NCBI RefSeq assembly: GCF_900129295.1
Contig: NZ_FQUU01000022.1
Location: forward strand, 1-64,000
Source of the DNA: Flavisolibacter ginsengisoli DSM 18119
GTDB lineage: Bacteria; Bacteroidota; Bacteroidia; Chitinophagales; Chitinophagaceae
Direction of reading: 5' to 3'
Length of the DNA stretch: 64,000 bases
Part shown: positions 52,609 to 63,000 of the stretch, piece by piece
Layout: each line of letters begins with the position of its first letter
How positions within the stretch are numbered: position 1 is the first letter of the stretch
The notes under the pieces: generated by a model
The model's database searches: none
What the model was told of the DNA's origin: nothing
Seen by the model: only the letters and a program-made list of their open reading frames with translations
Translations under genes and position numbers: made by a program

Positions 52609-53796
52609 TTAACTCTGGAAGGAGGCAGTGGCTCCCAGGGAGGCCATAATACCAATTCCTATCTCTATAGCCTTTTCATCAATATTAAATTTTGGGGTAT
52701 GTACGCCAGAAATAATTCCACGGGAAGTATTAGCTGTGCCTAACCTGAAAAAACATCCAGGCACCTGCTGTGAGTAATAACCAAAATCTTCCGCACCCAT
52801 TCTTATTTCAGTTTCCCCAACATTATCAACGCCTAAAAAGGCTTCTGCTATATTTTTGGCGCTGCTATTTAGTTCTTCATTATTAATTACTGTTGGATAG
52901 CCTACGTCGATATGTACATCCACTTCTGCACCCATGGAATGAACAAGTTCAGTGGATAATTTCCTGATGATATCATGTGCTTTAAAGCGCCATTTTTCAT
53001 CCATTGCCCTGAAAGTACCCATCAACTTCACCTCCGAAGGGATCACATTGGTTGTATGTCCGCCCTGGAAGGATGTTATAGAAAGTACAGAAGGCGATAG
53101 CGGGTCACAATTTCTGCTAATGACCTGTTGCAGGGCAACTATTAAATGGCTTGTAATTAAAATTGTGTCTGCAGTCAGGTGTGGTGCGGCAGCATGCCCT
53201 CCTTTACTCCTGATAGTCATATAGATCTCATCTGCACTGGCCATTACCTTGCCAGCCCTGAAGCTTAAATTGCCTACTTCCAGTTGGGGATTTACATGCA
53301 GGGCGAATATCGCTTGAGGCTTAGGATTTTCCAGTACTTTTTCACTGATAAGGAGGCTGGCTCCTCCCGGGTTTTTCTCTTCCCCCGGTTGAAAGATCAA
53401 TTTAACTGTGCCTTCCCATTCCTCCTTTGTTTGAGCTAATATTTTTGATGCGCCCAGCAGGCAGGTGGTATGCACATCATGTCCACAGGCATGCATAATG
53501 CCCGGCCTTGTGGATTTATAGGGAATATCATTCTCTTCTATAATGGGTAAGGCATCCATGTCTGCACGTAGGGCAATGATCCTGGAAGAAGGGTTCTTAC
53601 CTTCTATAATTCCGATCACTCCGGTAGTGGCCTTTACTTCGAAGGGTATATTATAAGATGTTAGTTTTTCCTGTACAAATTTTGAAGTTTCAAATTCCTG
53701 GTAGCTTAATTCCGGATGGGCATGAAGGTAATGCCTGATATCAATGAACTCCGGAGCTAAATGCCTGGCTAAGTCTTTGATCTTTTGTATAATCAT
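52609..53796 (-). CDS. M20-family amidohydrolase (N-acyl-amino-acid hydrolase type)
   Basis: The 395-residue protein has HAHPELSYQEFETSKFV, ALRADMDALPI, the metal ligands in HACGHDVHTTCLLGA and QPGEEKNPGGA, and SKGGHAAAPH in the dimerisation domain; GAEDFGYYSQQVPG supplies the last His-type region. Such enzymes cleave N-acyl, mostly acetyl or hippuryl, amino acids with two metal ions. No signal peptide is seen, so it is cytoplasmic. A role in amino-acid salvage is likely. Confidence 0.93.
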   Translation of the reverse strand: MIIQKIKDLARHLAPEFIDIRHYLHAHPELSYQEFETSKFVQEKLTSYNIPFEVKATTGVIGIIEGKNPSSRIIALRADMDALPIIEENDIPYKSTRPGIMHACGHDVHTTCLLGASKILAQTKEEWEGTVKLIFQPGEEKNPGGASLLISEKVLENPKPQAIFALHVNPQLEVGNLSFRAGKVMASADEIYMTIRSKGGHAAAPHLTADTILITSHLIVALQQVISRNCDPLSPSVLSITSFQGGHTTNVIPSEVKLMGTFRAMDEKWRFKAHDIIRKLSTELVHSMGAEVDVHIDVGYPTVINNEELNSSAKNIAEAFLGVDNVGETEIRMGAEDFGYYSQQVPGCFFRLGTANTSRGIISGVHTPKFNIDEKAIEIGIGIMASLGATASFQS

Positions 53797-53854
53797 GGTA
53801 ATAACTGAACTGCAAAAGTCAGTTATTTAACTGAAATGGGAATGCAAGGTATAA

Positions 53855-54313
53855 TTACATGTCTTTTGAGTCGGTATTGTCTTTTTCTGGAGTTATTTCA
53901 ATAGTATCATTGATTATATATACGCCTTTAGGGAATACGGAATTTAAGTTTTTCCGGTACCGTTCTGCTTCGTCCCTTGTTCTGAAATTACCAGCCTTTA
54001 ATTTGAAATATGGGGTCTGGTAAATAAGGTAGGCTTTTAGATCTGGGAAATAAGTATAGATCTTTGTTTTGGCATCTATTGCTTCATTGCGTTTATTGGT
54101 ATTAATTACCAGCAACCTGTATCCGCGCATGCTACGTGCAGAAGCTTTTTTTATGGCTGCATTTAAAGCAGCCTGTTTTTTTGCTAATGCATCAACCCTT
54201 GGATCTTTATGAATGACAACGGAATTGGTATCTGTATAATTATTTCCCTGTGCCATTACAAAATTAAAGCTGAATAGGGCGGCCAATAGAAGAAGACTTT
54301 TCATGATGGGCAT
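53855..54313 (-). CDS. SPOR-domain exported protein
   Basis: A signal peptide (KSLLLLAALFSFNFVMAQ) is followed by a helix-rich linker and a SPOR domain (about residues 60-138; RLLVINTNKRNEAIDAKTKIY, YFKLKAGNFRTRDEAERYRK). SPOR domains bind denuded peptidoglycan glycan strands, often at division sites. Two starts are possible, ATG 54313 or ATG 54304; the latter gives the more typical MKSLLLL signal. The gene follows deoC on the same strand. Confidence 0.88.
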   Translation of the reverse strand: MPIMKSLLLLAALFSFNFVMAQGNNYTDTNSVVIHKDPRVDALAKKQAALNAAIKKASARSMRGYRLLVINTNKRNEAIDAKTKIYTYFPDLKAYLIYQTPYFKLKAGNFRTRDEAERYRKNLNSVFPKGVYIINDTIEITPEKDNTDSKDM

Positions 54314-54358
54314 AGTTAACCGATAACCAAATATAGTTCCAACTTTGTTTTTTTATTG

Positions 54359-55030
54359 TTAATAGCCCCCTTCTGAAACCTTTTCGCCGTTTACAATGGC
54401 CACTCCAGCACTGCAACCTAAACGTGTGGCCCCGGCATCAACCAGTTGCCTGGCAAATTCATAAGTCCTGATACCACCGCTGGCTTTGATTTGTATAGAA
54501 GATGGAAGATGTTTACGCATAATTTCAATAGCTTCCACTGAAGCTCCTTTATCCGCATACCCCGTAGAAGTTTTCATATAGTCAACAGGAAAATGTTTGT
54601 ATAGCTCGCAACATTTAATGATTTCATCATTGGTTAGCACACCACTTTCGATGATCACTTTCAACACACAGCCATTTTCTTTAATGACGTTGGTTATCTC
54701 TTCGATCTCCTTTTCGAGGTATGCCATATCATTGCTTTTAAAAGCAGCTATGTTCATCACCATGTCCAATTCTTCTGCGCCGTCTTTTATTGCTTCTTTT
54801 ATCTCTTTGCGCTTGGCTTTATAATGGCTATATCCAAAAGGAAAACCTATAACAGTGGCTAATTTTACTTTCCTTTTTTCAAGCACCTGGCTGGCATCCC
54901 TTACATAATAAGGAGGAACACAGACGGCGGCGAACCCATATTCTAATGCTTCTTCACACACCTTTTCAATTTCTGCAAGGGTAGTTGTCGGCTTTAGAAT
55001 AGTATGATCTATAAATTGTGCGATGTTCAT
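54359..55030 (-). CDS. deoC: Deoxyribose-phosphate aldolase
   Basis: The 223-residue aldolase has IDHTILKPTTT at the start, the Schiff-base Lys153 in VDYMKTSTGYADKGAS, and Lys182 in IKASGGIRT, with Asp89 in ELDMVMNI. It splits deoxyribose-5-phosphate into glyceraldehyde-3-phosphate and acetaldehyde in nucleoside catabolism. The frame reaches 55075 upstream, but ATG 55030 gives the family N-terminus. Confidence 0.96.
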   Translation of the reverse strand: MNIAQFIDHTILKPTTTLAEIEKVCEEALEYGFAAVCVPPYYVRDASQVLEKRKVKLATVIGFPFGYSHYKAKRKEIKEAIKDGAEELDMVMNIAAFKSNDMAYLEKEIEEITNVIKENGCVLKVIIESGVLTNDEIIKCCELYKHFPVDYMKTSTGYADKGASVEAIEIMRKHLPSSIQIKASGGIRTYEFARQLVDAGATRLGCSAGVAIVNGEKVSEGGY

Positions 55031-55097
55031 ATAAAAAGTATTTATTTTTAGAACCTTTGAACTTATCCACAACAAAGTAATTTAAATTTTATCCAAG

Positions 55098-58000
55098 ATG
55101 AGAAAAGCACAATGCTTTTTACTGTCATGCACATTATTAATAGGTTTTGTAGTGCATGCACAGACCAGTTTTCCTGTAAATGGTGTAGCTGATGAACGAA
55201 GCGGTTATTATGTTTTTACCAATGCAACTATTGTAAAGGACGCAGCTACCACTCTTTCCTCCGCTACAATGGTAATAAAAGATGGAGTGATTAAAGCAAT
55301 AGGAAAGGACATTGCAATCCCAAAGGATGCAGTAACTATTGATTGTAAGGGAAGATATATATATCCTTCCTTTATTGATATTTATACAGATTATGGTATG
55401 CCAGTACCACAACCTGGCACTGGTGGATTTAATTTTTTTGGTCCCACCCAGTTCAATTCTGCTACCAAGGGAGCTTATGGCTGGAACCAGGCTATTAAAA
55501 GTGAAGTGGATGCCTACCGGTCTTTTGCTAAGGATGAAGCTAAAGCCAACAGCCTTAGAGAGCTTGGTTTTGGAACAGTACTCACCCACATAAAGGATGG
55601 AATAGCTCGTGGTACCGGCGCATTAGTTACCCTTGCAAATGATAATGAGAACTTTTCCATCATCAAAGAAAAAGCTTCTGCAAATTATTCCTTCAATAAA
55701 GGTACTTCCACACAAAGCTATCCAGGCTCGATGATGGGAATGATAGCACTTTTAAGACAAACTTACCTTGATGCACAATGGTATAAGCAGAAGCCACCAG
55801 GTGAGGGTTTGAACCTTAGCCTCCAGGCCTGGTTAGATAATCAATCTTTACCACAAATTTTCGATGCCGGAGACAAATGGAATGACCTTAGGGCTGACAG
55901 GATAGGGGATGAATTTGGTGTTCAATATATAATTAAAGGCGGCGGCAATGAATACCAGCGCATCAAAGAAGTGAAAGCTACGAATGCAACCTATATCATT
56001 TCACTAAATTTCCCTCAGGCTATGGATGTTGAAGATCCAAATGATGCCAGGTTTGTTTCGGTTAGTGATATGAAACACTGGGAACTGGCCCCAACCAACC
56101 CGGCGGCTCTTGAAAAAGCAGGTATTCCCTTTTGCCTTACTACTTCCGATCTGCGTGACATGAAGCAATTTACAGCCAATCTGAAGCTGGCTTTTCAATA
56201 TGGACTATCGGAGCAGGAAGCTTTGAATGCGCTAACTAAAACTCCTGCCACTGCTTTAGGTGTTTACAGCCAGGTAGGAAGCCTGGATGCTGGCAAACTG
56301 GCAAATTTTATAATTACTTCCGGGCCTGTTTTCAATGAAAAGACACAGATCATTCAGAACTGGATACGTGGAAAGAAATATGGGGTTAAGGATGATATCT
56401 ATGATGAAATGCGTGGGAAGTATAAACTTGTTTTAAATACTGTAAACGGGCCGGTGAATTACACGCTTGACTTTAAATCGCCCTCCAGTGCAAGCCTTAT
56501 AGGTAAAGACACCGTCACATCTAAATTTTATTTCGATGGCCGCCAGGTACGTATTAATGTAGCTCCTGAAAGAAGGCTTGATAATAATCTTCGTTTAAGT
56601 GGCATGGTGAATGGTACCCAATGGTCAGGTACAGGAGAAGATAGCTCAGGCAACAGGTTTACATGGACGGCATCTTATTCCGGGGCCCTTGCTGAGAAAG
56701 TTGACAGTGCCAGGAAGCGTCCTTCGGGTGCATTAGGTAAGGTGACCTACCCATTTTTGCCTTTTGGCTGGGAAGAAGGACAGGCTCCCAGGCAGGAAAC
56801 CATACTAGTGAAAAATGCTACTGTATGGACCAATGAAAAAGATGGTGTACTTCAAAATACAGATGTATTGATCCGTAATGGTAAGATAGCAGCTGTGGGT
56901 AAGAATTTGCAGGCTAATGATGCCCGCATAATTGATGGGACAGGAAAGCATGTCACACCGGGGATAATTGATGAACATTCACATATCGCAGCCTCTTCTA
57001 TCAATGAAGGCGGGCAAAGCGTTACATCTGAAGTGCGCATTGCAGACAATCTGAATCCTGATGATATTAATATATACAGGCAATTGAGTGGGGGAGTTAC
57101 CACTTCACATATTCTTCATGGCTCGGCTAATACCATTGGTGGTCAAACGCAATTGATCAAATTAAGATGGGGCGCTAATGATGAAGACCTGAAGTTCAAA
57201 GGTTCCGCACCTTTTATCAAGTTTGCCCTGGGAGAGAATGTAAAAAGATCTCCTGCCAATGCAGGTCAGCAGAACAGGTTCCCTGATACAAGAATGGGTG
57301 TGGAAGAAGTACTAACTGATGCCTTTACCAGGGCTAAAGATTATGAAAGATCCTGGAAGGAATATGAGTCAGCCAGGAATAAGAAAGGAATGACCGCTCC
57401 AAGGAAAGACCTGGAACTGGATGCACTGGTAGAGATACTAAATAACAAGCGGTTCATTACCTGCCATTCGTATGTGCAAAGTGAAATTACCAGCGCGATG
57501 AGGGTAGCGGACAAAATGGGGTATAAGGTCAATACCTTTACCCATATCCTTGAAGGTTATAAGGTTGCTGATAAAATGAAGGCACATGGAGCTAATGCTT
57601 CCACCTTTTCCGACTGGTGGGCTTATAAAATGGAAGTGCAGGATGCTATACCTTATAATGCTGCCATCATGAGCAGGGTGGGTCTGAACGTAGCCATCAA
57701 TTCAGATGATGCAGAAATGGCAAGGCGATTGAACCAGGAAGCTGCCAAGATTGTAAAATACGGAGGTGTTTCGGAGGAAGAAGCTTTAAAGATGGTTACA
57801 TTGAATCCTGCTAAAATGCTTCATGTAGAAGATAAGGTGGGTAGCCTTAAAGTTGGCAAAGACGGAGATATCGTTGTATGGACCGATAATCCATTAAGTA
57901 TTTATGCCAGGCCAGATTATACTATTGTTGATGGAACCATTTATTTCGACAGGTTGAAGGATGAGCAAATGCAAAAACTGGTTGATGCGGAAAGAAGCAG

Positions 58001-58145
58001 GCTGGTAAAGAAAATGATAGGGGAGAAAAGAAGTGGCGCTCCTGTTCAGCAGGCCATACCCAGTTATGAGATCATGCATTCCTGTTCTGAACATATGCAT
58101 AGCCATGGCCTATTGGTAATCGATGCCAGTGAAGCCGGGGATTAA
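55098..58145 (+). CDS. Exported tandem amidohydrolase-family protein
   Basis: After a signal peptide (FLLSCTLLIGFVVHAQ) come two amidohydrolase-type modules. In the first (about residues 28-430) the usual HxH metal motif is replaced (YPSFIDIYTDYG), so it is probably not catalytic. A beta-rich linker (about 440-560) follows. The second module (about 570-985) keeps TPGIIDEHSHIA, CHSYVQSEI, FTHILEGYK and the NSDDAEMARR Asp, and should be active. The end has a short His-rich tail (CSEHMHSHG). Related proteins are imidazolonepropionase-like or prolidase-like; the substrate is unknown. A smaller relative follows 62 bases later. Confidence 0.88.
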   Translation: MRKAQCFLLSCTLLIGFVVHAQTSFPVNGVADERSGYYVFTNATIVKDAATTLSSATMVIKDGVIKAIGKDIAIPKDAVTIDCKGRYIYPSFIDIYTDYGMPVPQPGTGGFNFFGPTQFNSATKGAYGWNQAIKSEVDAYRSFAKDEAKANSLRELGFGTVLTHIKDGIARGTGALVTLANDNENFSIIKEKASANYSFNKGTSTQSYPGSMMGMIALLRQTYLDAQWYKQKPPGEGLNLSLQAWLDNQSLPQIFDAGDKWNDLRADRIGDEFGVQYIIKGGGNEYQRIKEVKATNATYIISLNFPQAMDVEDPNDARFVSVSDMKHWELAPTNPAALEKAGIPFCLTTSDLRDMKQFTANLKLAFQYGLSEQEALNALTKTPATALGVYSQVGSLDAGKLANFIITSGPVFNEKTQIIQNWIRGKKYGVKDDIYDEMRGKYKLVLNTVNGPVNYTLDFKSPSSASLIGKDTVTSKFYFDGRQVRINVAPERRLDNNLRLSGMVNGTQWSGTGEDSSGNRFTWTASYSGALAEKVDSARKRPSGALGKVTYPFLPFGWEEGQAPRQETILVKNATVWTNEKDGVLQNTDVLIRNGKIAAVGKNLQANDARIIDGTGKHVTPGIIDEHSHIAASSINEGGQSVTSEVRIADNLNPDDINIYRQLSGGVTTSHILHGSANTIGGQTQLIKLRWGANDEDLKFKGSAPFIKFALGENVKRSPANAGQQNRFPDTRMGVEEVLTDAFTRAKDYERSWKEYESARNKKGMTAPRKDLELDALVEILNNKRFITCHSYVQSEITSAMRVADKMGYKVNTFTHILEGYKVADKMKAHGANASTFSDWWAYKMEVQDAIPYNAAIMSRVGLNVAINSDDAEMARRLNQEAAKIVKYGGVSEEEALKMVTLNPAKMLHVEDKVGSLKVGKDGDIVVWTDNPLSIYARPDYTIVDGTIYFDRLKDEQMQKLVDAERSRLVKKMIGEKRSGAPVQQAIPSYEIMHSCSEHMHSHGLLVIDASEAGD

Positions 58146-58207
58146 TCATCAATTGCATTAAACTATTGAAATACTCATAATAACCTGAAGTACTCAAATA
58201 ATAACAA

Positions 58208-59512
58208 ATGAAAAAGATACTTATTTATATAACAATATTATTTTCTCTCTCTGTCAATGGGCAGGAGACAGTTTACCCGGCGCCAAGACAGGTGGGTACT
58301 ACTGTCATTACAAACGCTACTGTACACGTTGGAAATGGACAGGTATTGAATAACGCAACTATTATTATAACTGATGGTAAAATTGCTGCTGTTGGAAATA
58401 ACATTTCCATTCCTCCCGGTTCTACCCAGGTAAATGCACAGGGAAAACAAGTGTATCCGGGGCTGATCCTTCCAATTACTAATTTAGGTCTTGTAGAAAT
58501 AGGAGCAGTTCGCGCTTCTAATGATGTGCAGGAGTTAGGTGAAATGAACCCGAATATTCACAGTATTGTTGCGTATAACACAGATTCAAAAGTTATCAAT
58601 ACCCTCAGGTCCAATGGGATCTTATTAGCTAATGTAGTTCCGGAAGGAAGCTTTGTTGCCGGTCAATCTTCTGTTGTTCAACTGGATGCATGGAACTATG
58701 AAGATGCAGCCTATAAAACCGATGGTGGTTTGCATGTATACATGCCTTCACTATTGGCGCGTCCCAGGCGTGTTCGGGGTGCTGGTCCACAGCAACCAGA
58801 CGAAGATCCGGTTAAGGAAGGATTGCAAAAAGTGGATGGGTTAAAGGATTTTTTCCGTGAAGCAAAAGCGTATTATAATCAATCTTCTCATACCAATACC
58901 AATTTGAAGTTTGAATCCGTACAGCACTTATTTGACAAAAAGCAAAAGTTATATGTACATGCAAATACAGTAAAGCAAATGCTTGTTGCCCTGGATTTTG
59001 TAAAGGAATTCGACTTCGATGTGGTAATAGTAGGTGGAAGCGATAGCTGGCAAATTGCTGATCTGCTAAAGCAAAATAATGTAGCTGTAATTTTAGATAC
59101 ACCACATAGCCTTCCTACTTTAAATGATGATGATGTGGACCAGCCATATAAAACAGCAGCTGCATTGCATAAGGCAGGTGTTTTGTTTGCCATTTCAGAT
59201 GAAGATGGACAAACAAGGGGAAGGAATTTGCCATTCAATGCGGGCACTACTGCTGCGTATGGTCTCAGCAAGGAAGAAGCATTGCAGGCCATTACCCTTA
59301 ATGCCGCCAAAATATTAGGCGTATCGGACAAGACCGGTAGTATTGAAGTAGGTAAAGATGCCAACATCATTATCAGCGAGGGTGATATCCTGGATATGAG
59401 AACAAGCCAGGTGACTGATGCATTTATCCAGGGCCGTAAAATAGACCTGACGGATAAGCATAAGCAATTAAATGAACGGTATAAAAGAAAGTATGGTTTG
59501 AAAGATTTCTAA
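58208..59512 (+). CDS. Exported amidohydrolase-family protein lacking the HxH motif
   Basis: The signal peptide (KKILIYITILFSLSVNGQE) leads into a 434-residue amidohydrolase-like fold. The place of the metal motif reads YPGLILPITNLGLVE, without HxH, while VHANTV and the AISDEDGQTRGRN Asp region and the composite LNAAKILGVSDKTGSIEVGKDAN tail remain. It is therefore probably a non-catalytic or partner protein for the larger amidohydrolase encoded upstream. A terminator follows its stop after three bases. Confidence 0.87.
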   Translation: MKKILIYITILFSLSVNGQETVYPAPRQVGTTVITNATVHVGNGQVLNNATIIITDGKIAAVGNNISIPPGSTQVNAQGKQVYPGLILPITNLGLVEIGAVRASNDVQELGEMNPNIHSIVAYNTDSKVINTLRSNGILLANVVPEGSFVAGQSSVVQLDAWNYEDAAYKTDGGLHVYMPSLLARPRRVRGAGPQQPDEDPVKEGLQKVDGLKDFFREAKAYYNQSSHTNTNLKFESVQHLFDKKQKLYVHANTVKQMLVALDFVKEFDFDVVIVGGSDSWQIADLLKQNNVAVILDTPHSLPTLNDDDVDQPYKTAAALHKAGVLFAISDEDGQTRGRNLPFNAGTTAAYGLSKEEALQAITLNAAKILGVSDKTGSIEVGKDANIIISEGDILDMRTSQVTDAFIQGRKIDLTDKHKQLNERYKRKYGLKDF

Positions 59513-59515
59513 AGA

Positions 59516-59545
59516 AAATGCCTCACGAAAGTGGGGCATTTTTAT
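59516..59545 (+). terminator. Rho-independent terminator of the amidohydrolase pair
   Basis: aaatgcctcac (59516-59526) pairs with gtggggcattt (59531-59541) with one G-U pair and the tetraloop gaaa, followed by T. Confidence 0.9.
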
Positions 59546-59652
59546 TTTAAGACACTTGTAATGCTAATTGTTGTTGCAGATATATAATTGTCTTTGCATT
59601 GTGATAGTTTGTCTTTTATTATGAAGGCTCATAAAAGCCAACTCGTTTTTAG

Positions 59653-59853
59653 TTACACTTTTTGTTTGTAAACCTTTACATATGTAATTGTCCAAAATAC
59701 CCATAGCCCAAGCATACCTATCTGTAATAAAATTCTTGGAAGGTTATTTTGATTAATGGCTACAATTAAATTTGGAATACATAAGATAAAAGCAACAATT
59801 CCCAACAAGGAAAGGAAAAGATATTTTGATTTGTTAAATGGTTTTAGTTTCAT
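59653..59853 (-). CDS. Small two-helix membrane protein
   Basis: The 66-residue product has a basic start (MKLKPFNKSKY), two hydrophobic stretches (about residues 11-31 and 40-57), and a basic end (VKVYKQKV). I do not know its family. It is flanked by terminators on both sides. Function unknown. Confidence 0.6.
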   Translation of the reverse strand: MKLKPFNKSKYLFLSLLGIVAFILCIPNLIVAINQNNLPRILLQIGMLGLWVFWTITYVKVYKQKV

Positions 59854-60030
59854 CTTCCTCGAATTGTACTGTCAATTTTAGTAGTAGAAAAGAAGAATTT
59901 CTTTGGGTTAATTAATAACTAAGTAAATAAATATTTTAGTGAAAAGGAAATATCGATTTTATCTGGTACATCGACCTAAACACTTCGCATCATTCTGAAT
60001 TTTTTTCTGGAAGTGAAAATGGATCTAAAT

Positions 60031-60059
60031 AAGAAAGCCCCGCATTGCGGGGCTTTCTT
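60031..60059 (-). terminator. Strong hairpin, probable secA terminator
   Basis: aagaaagccccgc and gcggggctttctt make a perfect 13-bp stem around a 3-base loop, 22 bases past the secA stop. On the minus strand the stem itself ends in ctttctt and is followed by atttag, so the T run is weak but the stem is strong. Confidence 0.8.
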
Positions 60060-60080
60060 ATTTATAAAATATGCTATTCC

Positions 60081-63000
60081 TTAAGCTTCTTTGCCATGGC
60101 AGTTCTTATACTTCTTTCCACTTCCACAAGGGCATGGGTCATTACGTCCAATCTTTGGACCCACTTTGATGGGTTCCTGCTTCACTGCCACATCACCTGA
60201 AGGATCAAAATAATCATTTTCATTAGCGCCATAATCACTGCCTGCGGCATCTATCTGTTCTTTATTGGCAGTCATCTTACTCATGTCGGTTTTCTGCTGC
60301 CTGCCTTCTCTTAGATTAGGCGCTTCTTCCTGTATGGGTAATTGTGCATGGCATAAGAAAGAAACAATATCACGATTTACTTCGCTGCTCATACGCTTGA
60401 ACAGGTTGTAAGCTTCCACTTTATAAATAACCAATGGATCCTTTTGCTCCAGGTACACTGTTTGCACACTTTGCTTCAGATCATCCATAGCTCTAAGATG
60501 TTCTTTCCAGGCATCGTCAATAATGGCCAATGTAATGTTTCGTTCCATTGCACTGCACAATTCTTCACCATCTGTTGATACAGTTTTGTCAAGATTGGTT
60601 AAAACATTAATGCCTTTTTTACCATCAGTAAAAGGAACCACTACATTTTCAATATGTTGACCTTGCGACTGGCGTATATTTTTAAATACGGGTACTGCCT
60701 GTTTCCTTATGCCTTCCTTATGTTCCTGGTAAGCTTCAATAGCCTCATTATATAAATGATCTGTAAGGCTGTTAACATCATTGCTCTTGAACTCTTCGTG
60801 GGTAATCTTTGTATCCAGTCCGAAGTTTACTATGCAAGAAAGTTTAAACCCTTCATAATCGTCCTGTTCACGGTTGCTGCTTACAAGATCTTCTGCGGTT
60901 ACAGAAAATGCATTATCAATATCCAATGCCAAACGATCACCAAATAAAGCGTGGTTACGCTTCAGGTAGATAGCGTTACGCTGCATGTTCATCACATCAT
61001 CGTATTCAAGCAGGCGTTTACGTATACCGAAGTTGTTTTCTTCTACCTTACGTTGCGCTCTCTCAATAGATTTAGTGATCATGCTGTGCTGGATCACCTC
61101 ACCCTCCTTGTATCCAAACTTATCCATTAAGCCTGCGATACGTTCACTACCAAACATACGCATCAGGTCATCTTCCAAAGAAACATAGAACTGTGAAGTT
61201 CCAGGGTCTCCCTGGCGGCCTGCACGACCACGCAACTGGCGGTCAACACGGCGTGACTCATGACGCTCAGTACCAATGATAGCCAAACCACCTGCTTCTT
61301 TCACGCCTGGCCCAAGCTTAATATCCGTACCACGACCAGCCATGTTGGTGGCAATGGTAATGGCTCCGGCTAAACCTGCTTCCGCAACCACCTGTGCTTC
61401 ACGGGCATGTTGTTTAGCGTTCAATACATTGTGAGGGATCTTCTTGGCGGTAAGCATCCTGCTAAGCAATTCACTTACCTCCACAGATGTTGTACCAACC
61501 AGCACGGGACGGCCCGCATTCCTCAATTGTTCTATTTCGTCAATAACTGATTTAAACTTCTCTCTCTTGGTTTTATAAACCAGGTCCTGTTCATCCTTCC
61601 TGATAACAGGAATATTGGTTGGGATGGTTACCACATCCAGTTTGTAGATGCTCCACAATTCTGCCGCTTCCGTTTCCGCAGTACCGGTCATACCGGCAAG
61701 TTTATGATACATACGGAAGTAGTTTTGCAACGTTACGGTAGCATAGGTTTGAGTGGCCGCTTCGATCTTCACATTTTCCTTTGCCTCAATAGCCTGGTGC
61801 AAACCATCACTATACCTTCTGCCTTCCATAATACGGCCAGTTTGTTCGTCAACGATCTTCACCTGGCCTTCTATCACCACATATTCTACGTCTTTGTCAA
61901 ATAAAGTATAAGACTTTAAAAGTTGCTGAACAGAATGTATGCGGTCAGCTTTTTGGGAGTATTCATTTAGAATGGCTTCTTTCTGATGCAGCTTTTCATC
62001 GGCAGGAAGATCACTTTCCTCTATTTCACTCAATCGAACACCAATATCAGGTAAAACAAAGAATTCAGGATCTTCCCCAGCTTTGGTAATAGCTCCAATT
62101 CCTTTATCAGTAAGATCTACTGATTTATTTTTCTCATCAATCTGGAAGAGCAGTTCTTCATCAACAATATGCATGTTGCGTTGTTGATCGGCCAGGTAAA
62201 AGTTCTCCGCTTTCTGCATTTTCACCTTAATGCCAGGCTCACTCAGGAACTTGATCAATGGACCATATTTTGGTAATCCCCTGTAAGCACGGAAAAGGAA
62301 CAATCCACCACTCTTGGGATCATCATCTCCTTCAGAGAATTTCTTTTTGGCTTCATTAAGGTTTTGCCTTACAATTCTTTCCTGGGCTTCTACCAATTGC
62401 TGCACCCTTGGCTTTAATATATGGTATTGCTGATCATCACCTTTAGGCACCGGGCCCGAAATGATCAATGGAGTACGTGCATCATCGATCAATACACTAT
62501 CCACCTCGTCCACCATGGCATAATGGTGTTTGCGTTGCACCATTTCTTCTGGTGTATGCACCATGTTATCCCTTAAGTAATCAAAACCAAATTCGTTATT
62601 GGTACCATAGGTAATGTCTGCCAGGTAAGCATTCCTGCGTTCTTCACTATTAGGTTGATGTTTGTCTATACAGTCCACTCTCAGACCTAACCATTCGAAT
62701 ATGGGTCCATTCCACTCACTGTCACGGCGAGCCAGGTAATCATTGACAGTTACAATGTGAACACCTTCACCCGCCAGTGCATTCAGGTAGGCAGGTAAAG
62801 TGGACACCAATGTTTTACCCTCACCTGTTGCCATCTCCGCTATCTTGCCCTGGTGCAATACAGCACCACCAATTAGCTGCACATCATAGTGAACCATATT
62901 CCAGGTGATCTGTCCACCACCTGCTGTCCATGTATTTTTATAGGTAACCTTATCACCATTGATGTTGATATAATCCCTGGTTACACTTAGTTGCCTATCC

